Source of the DNA: Cristatella mucedo
Taxonomy: Eukaryota; Bryozoa; Phylactolaemata; Cristatellidae
Direction: 5' to 3'
Length of the DNA stretch: 31,763 nt
Assembly: GCA_009760855.2 (NCBI GenBank)
Contig: WPIO01000522.1
Coordinates: 1-31,763 of the forward strand
Shown: piece by piece, positions 20,153 to 29,219 of the stretch
How positions within the stretch are numbered: position 1 is the first letter of the stretch
How the letters are laid out: the number at the start of each line of letters is the position of its first letter
Notes under the pieces: model-generated
The model's input: the letters and a program-made list of their open reading frames with translations, nothing else
Database searches by the model: none
Told to the model about the DNA's origin: nothing
Translations under genes and position numbers: made by a program

Positions 20153-20293
20153 TCATTTCTCCATTGACCTCAATAGATCTAATAATTTTTGTAAATAAAC
20201 GTATTTTAAATCTATTTTCATTTTCTCTTTTTCTGCAAATCTAACTTTCTTTACTGATGCTGGTTTAGAATCTTCATTCTTTCGTTTTGGCAT
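20153..20293 (-). CDS. 46-residue basic protein overlapping the polymerase 3' end
   Basis: Intact ATG (20291-20293) to TGA (20153-20155). It starts with MPKRKNEDSKP, a likely nuclear localisation signal, is Lys-rich throughout, and ends in a Leu-rich helix (YVYLQKLLDLLRSMEK). It overlaps the last codons of the polymerase frame (stop at 20274-20276) by 20 bp, a packing seen in compact viral genomes. The function is unknown; nuclear or DNA-associated by charge. Confidence 0.6.
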   Translation of the reverse strand: MPKRKNEDSKPASVKKVRFAEKEKMKIDLKYVYLQKLLDLLRSMEK

Positions 20294-23200
20294 CTATATC
20301 AATATTAAAAATATCACAACAACCTGGATTATTTCCTCCACTTGAAGCTTTAGCAATCTTGTAATGTCCGTAAGCATAAAGCAACATCCATAATCTAACC
20401 AGTAACGTTTTGAATCGAATGCTGATAGTGCAACTTTATTTTGTCTTACAGTATACATTACATGTTTTTTACTTCTAATTAATGATTGCTCACAGTATTT
20501 ATCTAATTTTTTTCTAAACATGATTTAAAATCAGAATTTTTCAAGTTCTCATCAACAACATTTTTATTTTCTCCTTTTGCTTTTTTAAATTGACCTATCT
20601 GTTTTCTTTTTTATCATATTTCTCATTTATTTCACACACAATCCTAGTTTTTCCTATTTGTCTTCCATCTTTATCAAGAACATCTTCATCATTACAGAGA
20701 GTATAAGAGTAAATTGTTGGTCTTAAGAAAACACTTTCATTTAGTGTTGCTATTTTAATTTTATCTGTCATCTCATCTTTCAACTTTCCAACGATCTTGT
20801 TTTTACTCTTTATAATACTTTTTCCTCTCTCGTCTTCGCAAAATGGATAATCATCAGGAAAATTATTTAGATCTACAGTTTCTGGATATTCAATAAACTC
20901 TTCATAAGCATCTTCTGTGAAAATCTCCGTGACATTTGAATCAATGAATCATATCTTTTTTCATCGCTAAATAATTAAATTTTTGCATCAACATCTTTGA
21001 CAAATCACAACTACAAAATTCAACATAAAAAGGTTTATTAAGTTGTACTGATTCCTTATTACTTTCTATACGAGCAATGTTATTAGATAATATCTTTCTA
21101 TCAACAAACCTAGGATTTTTATCAATCTTATTCATTCTAACTAAATCTTTACTTGATTCACCATTTAAGAATTGTTTATTTATTCTTCCTTTAACATTCT
21201 CAATTGTTTTTCCAAAGAAAGCATTATTTAGTAGTTAAAAGAAATTTTTTTCAAAATCATTTGCTGCATTATTTCTAAGAGCTGTATTGTTATCAAAATA
21301 TTCTTCTAACCAATTAGACTGTTCAAACTCTAATACTCTATGTATTTTTGTTAATTCATAACCTAACTCAATACAATATTTAGGATTAAGATAGTATATA
21401 ACATAGTTTTTGGTTCTAAATCTAATACTAGTTTTTCTACTGGATTGCTACCTCTACTAAAGCTTTTTTGAAATTTAGAATATTTATTTTTAGCTTGTTC
21501 TCTGGAAGTAAAGGATAGTCAGAGAAACAATCATCTTTTCCTTTGGGCAATGTATGTCACCTTCAAGGACATTAACTTTATTTGATGATGCTTTACACTT
21601 TTTAATTAACTAATTTTTATTTTCATTCCACAATTTTACTTTTTGCTTTGATAAGAAATTAAATCTATCAGTAGGCAAATCTTTTTTAATGGCCCATCCA
21701 TAAAGATTAGTTGCATCAAAGTATAATAGAGATAAAGTTAGCTTCTTATGATCGAAATCAACACATCTAGGATTACTTGTTTTAGCTTTACGTTTTGAAA
21801 CTTGTGTCATTCCTTCACGTATTCCTTGTTCAAAGAATAAATACATATCTGGATCAGTTAGCAATTCGAGAACAACACCAGTATGTTTTAAACATGCAGT
21901 CCAAGTTAATTGTGGAGTTGGTAAAAACTTTGCAGAATATATTTCATAATTCTTGATTATTAGATTGCGAAACCTTTCAAAAACATCTGCTAAACCTAAA
22001 ACATCGATCTCTAAATATAAATCATGATACTTTTGTAAGTTTTTTACTTCAAATGCTCTCTATACTTTATTTGCATGTTCGTAATCTTCCTTTGAAATAT
22101 GCCTACTAAGACTAGAGTTAAACTTTTCAATTGGTGGTAAACTTGTTTCTTCAAATCTAGCAAAAGAATCCATGTACTCATAAGGATAAACTTCTTGTAT
22201 TGTTAGCATTGCGATTTTTATCCTCATATTGTTGGCATTCAAACTCATTAAAATGTTGTCTTATTGTAGCAAATTTATCCTCAGCTTTTGATAAATTTTT
22301 CATTCGATCAGGTAATGAACCTTGCAATAATTGACACGAATCTCTAAAACAAATATCACCAACAAATCTTTCTTTATTATTAGCAATTACTTGTTTTTTA
22401 TCCTCATCGCAATTAAGTGCACTAACAATTAAATGTGAATCATACCCTCTAAGATTATGAATGCATACTGGAATTTTTAAAGATTTCACAGAGATTTTCA
22501 GTTTTGAGTTGCATGATCAATGTGCTGCTCCTCTGTATTTACCAGTTAAGTGACAATGATCCAATACTTTCAGTTCTTTTGTTAAAGATTTTCCACAGAT
22601 CCAACAATCTATTGCACTATCATATTCTCTCTTCTCTTCTTCTGTCATTGATGATTTATCATATATTTTAATTTGTTTAAGTTCGTTTTAAGTTCTTCTT
22701 TCTTCCTTTTGAAATCTTCCTATAACGAAATAATGAAATTATCAACACAATCAGTTCCAAAAGTTTGAGTATATCTTGATACTTTTTTACCTTCATGGTT
22801 TACAATTACATATGCAACTGCTCAGGTTTTATGTTGATTCAATGGACCGTTTAATGATTCCTCTGAATTATCGATTGTTCCTAGTAAACATTCCAAGTCT
22901 ACATTTGCAAAAAAGGTGCTTTAATCATTTTATTATAATCTCTAAGCATTACTAACTCTAGTTCCATCCTTATTACTGATAGTAAAAGGCATTTTTATTT
23001 TAGATGTTCCACGATGTTCTGAATTACAATCAATAATATGTTAAACAATTTTGCTCGTTCATAAAATCTTGAAAGACATCTCTTAAAAAATAATCTATGT
23101 CTTCAACATTTTTTTTCAGTTCTGCATTGAGCATAGAAAAATGTTATCAAGACACAATGAGATTTTCTTTTATTATTATGTAAAAGAAGATCTATCCGAT

Positions 23201-24240
23201 TTTCACTCTCTTCAGAATTAACAAATAATGGTGATATAGAATACATATATTCATAAACATGCATAGTAACATTAAAAACTCTAGCAAGTTTTGGGATATC
23301 GTCCACTCAAATTGGAACACGGTTATAAACAATAAATTGATTTCTTGAATCTTCCTCATCACTTGAAGTGAATACTCCTTTTAGTAAATATAGGACTTCT
23401 GAATACCTTTCATTCAATATTTGTCTTAATACATGTATTGATTCTGGGTGATTATCTCTAGTATGTAATGCTCTTAATACACACCAAAATACACAGAAAT
23501 TATTATCAGTATTCTTTATATGTATTACACATCTCTTGTTTTTAATTTATCTGGAAGAGCAACATAATTAGCCTCCAATTTGAGTAGAGAATCGAGTAAA
23601 TTTTGCAAAAGCGTTAAAAATTCCAAAAACTCCACATGATGATCCACCCTCATTCCAATCTTCAAATGTTCTATTAATAACAGTAAAATTGTTTCCAATG
23701 ATTGATTTGAAGTGAGAAATCCTATTTAATATTGTTGGTGAAGAACCAGTTTGCCGTGCAAAAATAATTTCTTTCAATGAGTTTTCTAATTTAAGTTGTA
23801 TAACAATACTCATTTTCACATTATTGATAGTTGTTGATATACTAGTCATAACATCAATTAAACCAGGAGTACAATTTTCTTTGAATATATTAGGATCTGC
23901 ATCTTCTACTTTAAAACCTTTATATGCATAGTCAATCTCATTACCATTTGAAGTTTTTCTACCAAGAAACCAACCACTTGTTTCAATCTTGCGAAGACGC
24001 TTTGATTCTTTTTAAGAAGCTATTTTGTTTTTGTACTTTTGGAGTTATTCTTTGATGAGAAAAGAGATTTTCAACAAATTCTTTTATATCAATTGCAGAA
24101 ACTGGATAATGAACTATGCGAGAAGATTTACCATATTTCTTGTTAAAAGAAGGTTTATTACCAAACTTTAGTTCATAAGAAGATACTAGCCTTTTTTGCA
24201 TGCTCATTAAATGATTTCCCCTAGCGCCGTGAAAATTCAT
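20274..24240 (-). pseudogene. Protein-primed family B DNA polymerase, Polinton type, broken
   Basis: This is the replication gene of the element, about 1,320 codons and so normal for the family. From the N-terminus: a helical region and beta segment (24.0-23.57 kb), the FCVFWCVLRALH block (near 23.49 kb), a VDDIPKLARVFNVTMHVYEY block (23.25-23.30 kb), and a Cys/His cluster CWICGK with HCHLTGKYRGAAH (22.52-22.61 kb). Then come VCIHNLRGYDSHLIVSALN (exonuclease-like), YPYEYMDSFARFEETSLPP, motif A in LLYFDATNLYGWA (about 21.70-21.73 kb), motif B in NNAFFGKTIENV (near 21.2 kb), and a C-terminal NKVALSAFDSKRYWLDYG (20.3-20.5 kb). Motif C is not readable in one frame: a frame change falls inside it near 20.945 kb. 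In-frame TGA at 23307-23309 and 22517-22519, TAA near 21235 and at least eight frame changes make it non-functional as read. Confidence 0.9.
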
Positions 24241-24383
24241 TTTTTTCAGACATCTTTATTAAGGAAATACATTGTATTTAGTGAAATAATGTTTACTATA
24301 GTATATACTTGTTTAACTAGAGTTTTCAGAAATTGCTTACAATTATATAGTAAATCTAGAATCTGCAACTGATGAGTAGTCGG

Positions 24384-24503
24384 GGTTTTTTCCCTATCGT
24401 AGACTTACACTTAAAGAGGGCCATTTTGTAATGAGATCGAGCGAATGCGAGATCGAATAAAAAAATGGCCCTCTTTGAGGGTGAGGGTGCGATAGGGAAA
24501 AAC
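24384..24503. repeat. 120-bp hairpin-forming inverted repeat (MITE-like)
   Basis: The arms at 24384-24427 and 24460-24503 are inverted copies. The outer blocks TTTTTCCCTATCG/CGATAGGGAAAAA and the inner blocks AAAGAGGGCCATTTT/AAAATGGCCCTCTTT are perfect; the 13 bases between them differ. The loop contains GAGATCGAGCGAATGCGAGA. It is richer in GC than the viral DNA that ends about 140 bp to the left. It could be a small non-autonomous transposon, or a remnant of a viral hairpin end. No clear target duplication. Confidence 0.85.
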
Positions 24504-25309
24504 CACCTACAGCTAACTCTCCCAGACTTTCGACAACAACAAATGCAAACACGCTGTAGTGGTTCAAGCTCGAACAGATTTTGCTATTGCTTCGTGCTCA
24601 CAAAGATGCTACTTCTTAAGGAAGGTTGACACTGTTGAACCTTGCTTCTCTAAGCTGACGAGTTGCGAAACAGAAAAAGGGCGGAGGTGATTAAAGTAGA
24701 CAGTACACATGTAAGTGGGGAATATCACGTAGATTGTAGTTTGAAGCTGATAGTAGATACTCGGGAATCCTGACTGATGCAACTTATCCAGCTCTGGTTC
24801 ACACTACCTGTTAAAATAAAAGCGACATTGTTGGGACTTTAAGTTACGCTCAGCTGGCAGAAAAATGTATATGCAAATTTTATCGAAACTTTGAGTGCCC
24901 TCATTCCTCTCCGTCAGTCTTTGAAGCTCTATATCAAGCAAATATGCCAATCTCGTGTAAAACTGGTTCTGCATATATTATGCTCAAAGCATGCAACCAA
25001 CTGCGACTCCCGTAGCATTGTTTATCTTTCTCACAGTGGCCACCGAAACTATAAGACAGAGCATAAATACCCGGACATTGATAGATTATGTTTTCTACAA
25101 TTGAGAAATTGCAACAACATTATTTGTATAATTCCAGACAGAAAACAACGAATGTAATAGTATCCCGGGCATCACAGAACATTCATAAAGCTCATTTTAA
25201 CGTCACTAAAGGGTGGCATCGACAACACGTCGCTGTAGGACGCTAACCGACGTGAACTTCCGGGGGTTAGTGTGTCACCATGCTCTGATAACACCTAATA
25301 TTAAAGATT
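24504..25309. other. Intergenic host DNA
   Basis: About 800 bp of ordinary composition. A plus-strand open frame of 88 codons (24891-25157) has no family features and starts at a non-ATG codon. No gene, RNA or repeat supported. Confidence 0.4.
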
Positions 25310-25312
25310 GCG

Positions 25313-25749
25313 TCAGCATAGATCCTCTTCCGCTTCAGAAATCGTGTCCACGGTGTCCATAGCTTCGGTTATATTTGGTCTATTCGCCACTGGCACTGAT
25401 TGAAATGCATCCGTCGCTTCTTGCACTGGCTCACTGCTCTCCAACGCTGAAGTCTCAGAAGTGCCGAAAGCCAACGGCACCAGCTTTTGGAGTTCAGCCT
25501 TTACTTTCTGGTGTAGGCCGTCCTGGTTTGTGAGGATTAACGCGGAAACAAAGCACCGGAATCCAGAGACGTCTCTTCGTCTCACTGCGTCCAAAATGAT
25601 TCCGCGAGCTTCGCGTTGAATGGTTTGGGCCTGCAACGCCAAAGTTTGTTGTGCGAGATGAACGCTTGTTATTGGCCTAAGTTTGATTAGTGCTTGTGTT
25701 AAGGAAACCGTCGAGTGCACGATCAGCTGCTGAAATATAAGCAGATTGT
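25313..25749 (-). CDS. Candidate 3' exon of an unknown host gene
   Basis: A minus-strand frame, open from a splice-acceptor-like CTTATATTTCAG (ending about 25750) to a TGA at 25313-25315, about 145 codons. The product begins helical (LAQQTLALQAQTIQREARGI) with an Arg-Arg-Arg-Asp cluster, then becomes acidic, Ser/Glu/Thr-rich and probably disordered up to a Glu-Glu-Asp-Leu-Cys end. Codon use is GC-richer than in the viral block. There is no in-frame ATG near the left edge, which is why I favour an exon over a whole gene. Family unknown. Confidence 0.4.
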
Positions 25750-25814
25750 ATTGGCAGCTTTAAGCAAGCTTACAGGTGCACTTACATAATATGTAATAGG
25801 CCCGTTATGAGTCG

Positions 25815-25980
25815 TGTGCAGGCCGAGCTAGTTTGGTCAAGCAGTTAAGGTGCTCGCCCCGACTAAGGTCTGACTGAGGTCGTGGGCTCGAGCCCCGAGG
25901 CATACGTAAAGCGCCTGAATAGAGATTAAGTTATCTAAGGGCGCTATATAAATGAATTTTATATATAAATATATATATAT
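25815..25980 (+). mobile_element. tRNA-derived SINE with LINE-related tail
   Basis: A tRNA-like head (about 25822-25902) with A-box-like TAGTTTGGTCAAGC, a long variable-arm region and a B-box GGGCTCGAGCCCC. It is followed by a body ending in AAAGCGCCTGAATAGAGATT and TCTAAGGGCGCTATATAAAT. That tail closely matches the terminal block of the LINE 3' UTR (AGCGCCTAGAAAGAGATTAA and CAGGGCGCTTTATCAA). An (AT)n run closes it. The head resembles a class II tRNA such as Leu or Ser, but the acceptor stem does not pair well, so it is not a functional tRNA. Confidence 0.85.
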
Positions 25981-26097
25981 GCCACTGCACGTTAACAAGA
26001 GAAAAACAATCACCCGTCACACAAGCTCTTCTTACAACCGTAATTATGCTAACAGGCCATGACGAAAATAGTTACTTGAATGTTGAACTTAGCATGA

Positions 26098-26935
26098 GCT
26101 GGTAACTTGTGCTACCATTCAAAAATTAAGCTTCATAACATCGCTAAAATTTGGGCTTGTTTAGATAAGGATACCACGTCCAAGTTGGTCCATGCATTCG
26201 TGACATCCCGTCTCGACTTCTGCAACTGGCTGCTTACTGGCCTACCAGCATGTGCAATCAGGCGATTGCAGCTGGTGCTAAACTCTGCAGCTAGGCATGT
26301 GTGTCGTGAGCGTCGCAGTTGCCACATTACTCCACTTCTCGCCGACCTGCACTGGCTACTAGTCAAGCAACGGATTGACTTCAAGGTTCTGTCGCTCACT
26401 TTTAGGTCCCTTCATTCTATGGCTCCAGCCTATCTCTCATATATACTACCCCATCAGGCCAAGCATCGTACCACCTTCTTTTCGGAATGCAACAGCCTAC
26501 AAATACCTCGTACAAACCTCAAATCCTTTGGAGACCGTGCATTTAGTTCGTATGCTCCCAAAGCCTGGAACTCCCTCCCGACCTGCGTCAGAACATCCCC
26601 TGACCTGACCACATTTAAAAGAAACTTAAAAACACACCTATTTAGGACAGCATTTAGTGGGTCCCTGTGATTCGTCCTTGATGTGCTTAAGCGTTCTGAC
26701 ACTGTGCATGCTGCCACTAACCACATTTGCATGCTGACCCTGTGCATGTCACCCCTAACCATATTATTCTTTTTGTTTGTTTTTCAAGCATGATTTTACT
26801 CACCATTCAATTGCATTTCCCTTTGCAGCAAATGTAGAGCGCCTAGAAAGAGATTAAGTTCTCTCAGGGCGCTTTATCAAGTGCATTAATATTATCAAGC
26901 TGGTAACCTCTGCAACCATTTAAAATGTAAGCTCG
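26098..26935 (+). mobile_element. 5'-truncated LINE (CR1/L2-like) with 37-bp target duplication
   Basis: The insertion spans about 26135-26897 and includes the reverse-transcriptase C-terminus, the full 3' UTR and an ATTAATATTAT tail. It is flanked by direct repeats, AGCTGGTAAC...CCATT...TAAGCT at 26098-26134 and 26898-26934, which match at 30 of 37 positions by eye. The divergence between the two repeats suggests an old insertion. Its 3' UTR is the reference for the solo copies at 3963, 7186, 8459 and about 29480. Confidence 0.9.
26107..26670 (+). CDS. LINE ORF2 fragment: reverse transcriptase C-terminal region
   Basis: 187 codons with no stop, ending in TGA. The reading matches the end of CR1/L2-type ORF2: HAFVTSRLDFCNWLLTGLP (thumb entry), RLQLVLNSAARHVC, HITPLLADLHWLLVKQRIDF, then Tyr-Ala-Pro-Lys-Ala-Trp-Asn-Ser-Leu-Pro and LKTHLFRTAF at the end. 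The catalytic palm (the F/YADD box) and the endonuclease are missing because of 5' truncation. The first dozen codons read through the left target duplication and are not LINE sequence. Frames on the other strand and in +1 over this interval are shadows. Confidence 0.9.
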   Translation: MCYHSKIKLHNIAKIWACLDKDTTSKLVHAFVTSRLDFCNWLLTGLPACAIRRLQLVLNSAARHVCRERRSCHITPLLADLHWLLVKQRIDFKVLSLTFRSLHSMAPAYLSYILPHQAKHRTTFFSECNSLQIPRTNLKSFGDRAFSSYAPKAWNSLPTCVRTSPDLTTFKRNLKTHLFRTAFSGSL

Positions 26936-27449
26936 AGAATGCTTTCAGGGCGACGGTATATTTTCCATGTGAAGCACAAATATTTAGCTTACGAAACAGA
27001 AAAAAACTATGCTTTCCGTGCCAACGGCACAATTTTCTTAGCTAGGCACACCATGTTCAGGAAGGTCCTTTTATCAAACGCACTCAGCATAGCCACACCT
27101 GCGAGACAGAATCGGAGTATAGACAATACTGTCGGACGCATTTTTCTATCAGGGGTAGTTAGTGCCATTACGACTTGCATATTCCCGGAAGTGTTCAAAA
27201 TATCTCTATTTCCTCTCAAGATCGCATGCAGACGTTGAGAGTGATGAACTTAAAATTACCTTATTGTCGATGAGTTAACTGCGGCTTTAGTGTCTCACGG
27301 TTCGCATTTAGTCAAAATGTAAAGCTAATAAATTAAAACTAGCAGTAAAATTAAAGCTTGTAATACAAAATTACCACTGATAAGGATTCTAAAAAAACGT
27401 ATGGCTCTCAATGAGCGGCTACACAGCATTTCTTGACGCAAAAGGAGCC
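26936..27449. other. Host DNA, no confident gene
   Basis: Two opposing open frames (26939-27238 plus, 27007-27219 minus) overlap, so at most one is real. The minus one (PTVLSILRFCLAGVAMLSAF in its centre) looks slightly more protein-like and might be an exon downstream of the 27450-27910 copy, but I see no supporting motif. The rest is AT-rich and empty. Confidence 0.3.
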
Positions 27450-27910
27450 TCAAACGTCTAGTGTTAATCAGACAGCTAGACTTAAGGAAAGTATATTATA
27501 GTGAAATAGCAAATCAGAGAAAAAGTCATCAGCTGTTTTACAACTTTTTCGGTCGGCAAGATTAACAGAGCGTCGCTTCGGCGAAAAAGTAGCAGGTCGA
27601 TTCGATTCAATAGGAATCAACCACGACCCAATTAATCGGCCTTTTCATAAATAGTTGACCCGGAGACTCAAAGACGTCTACCCTAGCGAGAACCAGTGTC
27701 GATCTCTCCCTGTAGCTCAATCTGCGAATCTCAAGAGGGACTACACGAGTGTCACGATGTGATTGCTGAGTACCTTTAAATGTGCCATCTATGGCGCTGA
27801 GGTCATCGGACTTTATTGCTGTATTATTTTTGATGGGCCTTCCAAGTGGTTTCACGATGTCTTAATGCTTTCTTTGCCTGCAGGACAGTTGGAACTCTAA
27901 GGTGCACTAA
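27450..27910 (-). pseudogene. Diverged coding-like copy 1 (inverted pair)
   Basis: Inverted homologue of 28420-28860. On the minus strand it reads KPLGRPIKNNTAIKSDDLSA followed by HRDTRVVPLEIRRLSYRERS and RVDVFESPGQLFMKRPINW, with a TGA in the 27601-27615 area. The same core HRDTRVVPLE appears in the other copy although the surrounding bases have diverged. That points to protein-coding ancestry. A CCTGCAG just upstream (27883-27889, reverse strand) could be a splice acceptor. Family not recognised. Confidence 0.5.
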
Positions 27911-28419
27911 CACACTGACTAGTAAAGCCCCTCGTAGTTGTTTTGTGCAGTCCATGGTACCGATGTTCAAAGTCCTTTACCCTATTGTGAAAGAGCTCAC
28001 ATTACTCCTCTGAGTAAACTTACATTTGATCCTTTAATTTACCAATACAGCGAGGATATAGACTACAGCTGAATTATGCATCCTGTTGAGGCATGGTTAT
28101 TTATGAGAGCCTGGACAAATGCTTCCGTTTACTAGCCCCGCGATTATCGTGAAATCAGCGAATCACAGACCAAAGAAATTGTTCCGAGCCACGTTCTCCG
28201 TCCCGCCAAGCTTTGGTAAACTCCTCATACGTCATCTGAAGTCCAACAAAAGATACCAGCTTTAAGCTTCGCCTCCCACTGCTATTGTATAGAGCCGCAA
28301 CCAATTGGATGATAAAGCCCAATGTGATAAAAGCCCAATGTGATGCCGTGAGGGATGAGCACCTTCCGAGAGTCCACGAGCGATTCGCATTATTTTCTTC
28401 TTACAGAGTGCTTGGTCTC
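27911..28419. other. Spacer between divergent paralogous copies
   Basis: Host DNA between the arms of the inverted pair. Weak inverted similarity may continue for 100-150 bp inward on each side. A short direct repeat AAAGCCCAATGTGAT occurs twice at about 28315-28344. No gene supported. Confidence 0.4.
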
Positions 28420-28860
28420 TTTCTTCGTAGTGCAACTTTGGATTCCGAATGTCCCACGGGCAAAGTAAATGACATCGCGAAACCCACCTGGAAGTCCGTC
28501 AGGAAAAAAGTCACGTTTAAGTCTCCTATGATCTCAGCTCAATACTTGGAGATACACAGAAATGACATCGTGACACTCGTGTAGTCCCGCTCGAAGTGCA
28601 CCGATTTAGCCATAAGGAGAGATGGATACTTGCTCTCGCTGTGGAGCAGCGCGGCCTTAAAGCTTCAGCACAGATATCTATAAATAGGCGAATAAAACGG
28701 GCTAGAGTGTGTACCTATAGCTTCGCATTGATCGGCAAGCTTTTCACTTAGGCTTAGTCAATCTTACCAACCGAAGGAGCAGGAAAAAAGTCTGTGACAT
28801 TTGCTCTGATTTGCTACTTCAAACTATCGTCCTCTCCTTACTGCCTTTTCTTAGCTGCCA
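28420..28860 (+). pseudogene. Diverged coding-like copy 2 (inverted pair)
   Basis: Plus-strand homologue of the 27450-27910 minus copy. One frame ends in a stop at 28582-28584, while the conserved core HRDTRVVPLEVHRFSHKERW reads in another frame over 28553-28612. This copy therefore carries at least one frame change and is probably a pseudogene or a spliced exon with shifted phase. Nucleotide identity includes a perfect 24-base block that covers the ACGAGTGTCACGATGT word. Similarity continues to the CTCTGATTTGCTA word near 28810 (27515 in the other arm). Confidence 0.5.
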
Positions 28861-29011
28861 AATCAACGTTAGACTTGTCAAGACTAAGGTCTTTGATTAC
28901 GTCATTAAGGTACGTCTGGTAAGGAAACGTTTTACTTTCTTTCCTTAGCATCATCGGGGAAACTGGAACCAGGATTTGAAATATCATGTTTGCTGTCTGA
29001 CTTGCTTCTTT

Positions 29012-29170
29012 CTCCTAAAGATGGCTCTCCCCTATCCGAAGATAGGGACACCAGGAGCTGACGGAAGTGCAGTACCGGGGCAAATAATGAAGGGCTATGA
29101 AAAGAAATTATTGGAGGGGTGGTCCATGATGCAAAAGGAGCAGCTGCACGAGCGGTCAGTCGGTATCCGC
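29012..29170 (+). CDS. Possible host exon
   Basis: After a pyrimidine-rich acceptor-like TTCTTTCTCCTAAAG, an ATG at about 29020 opens a frame reading MALPYPKIGTPGADGSAVPG followed by a charged helical part ending near HERSV. A GGTATCC donor-like word follows. Codon use is even and GC-richer than its surroundings. The evidence is only the splice-like flanks and composition, so this is tentative. Confidence 0.25.
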
Positions 29171-29219
29171 TTACTTCTTGTAATAACGTCAGAAGTCAAC
29201 TATACTTAGCGAGACAGCT

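Noticed and set aside
8807-24240. Single genetic-code change (TGA to Trp, or TAA to Gln) explaining all breaks
   Set aside because: Both TGA and TAA interrupt conserved sites, one TGA (12113 area) aligns to a Val codon in the sister repeat unit, and many breaks are frameshifts that no code change can explain.
8640-24380. Long terminal inverted repeats of the element
   Set aside because: I compared the sequences just outside the coding block by eye and found only short, weak likeness. The 15-base motif pair (7745 and 24.39 kb) is too short to call.
25822-25902. Functional tRNA gene
   Set aside because: A and B boxes are present, but the acceptor stem pairs poorly and the sequence runs into a LINE-like tail, so it is a SINE head.
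26133-26762. Minus-strand and +1 open frames over the LINE
   Set aside because: They are antisense or out-of-frame readings of a clear reverse-transcriptase C-terminus and its 3' UTR.
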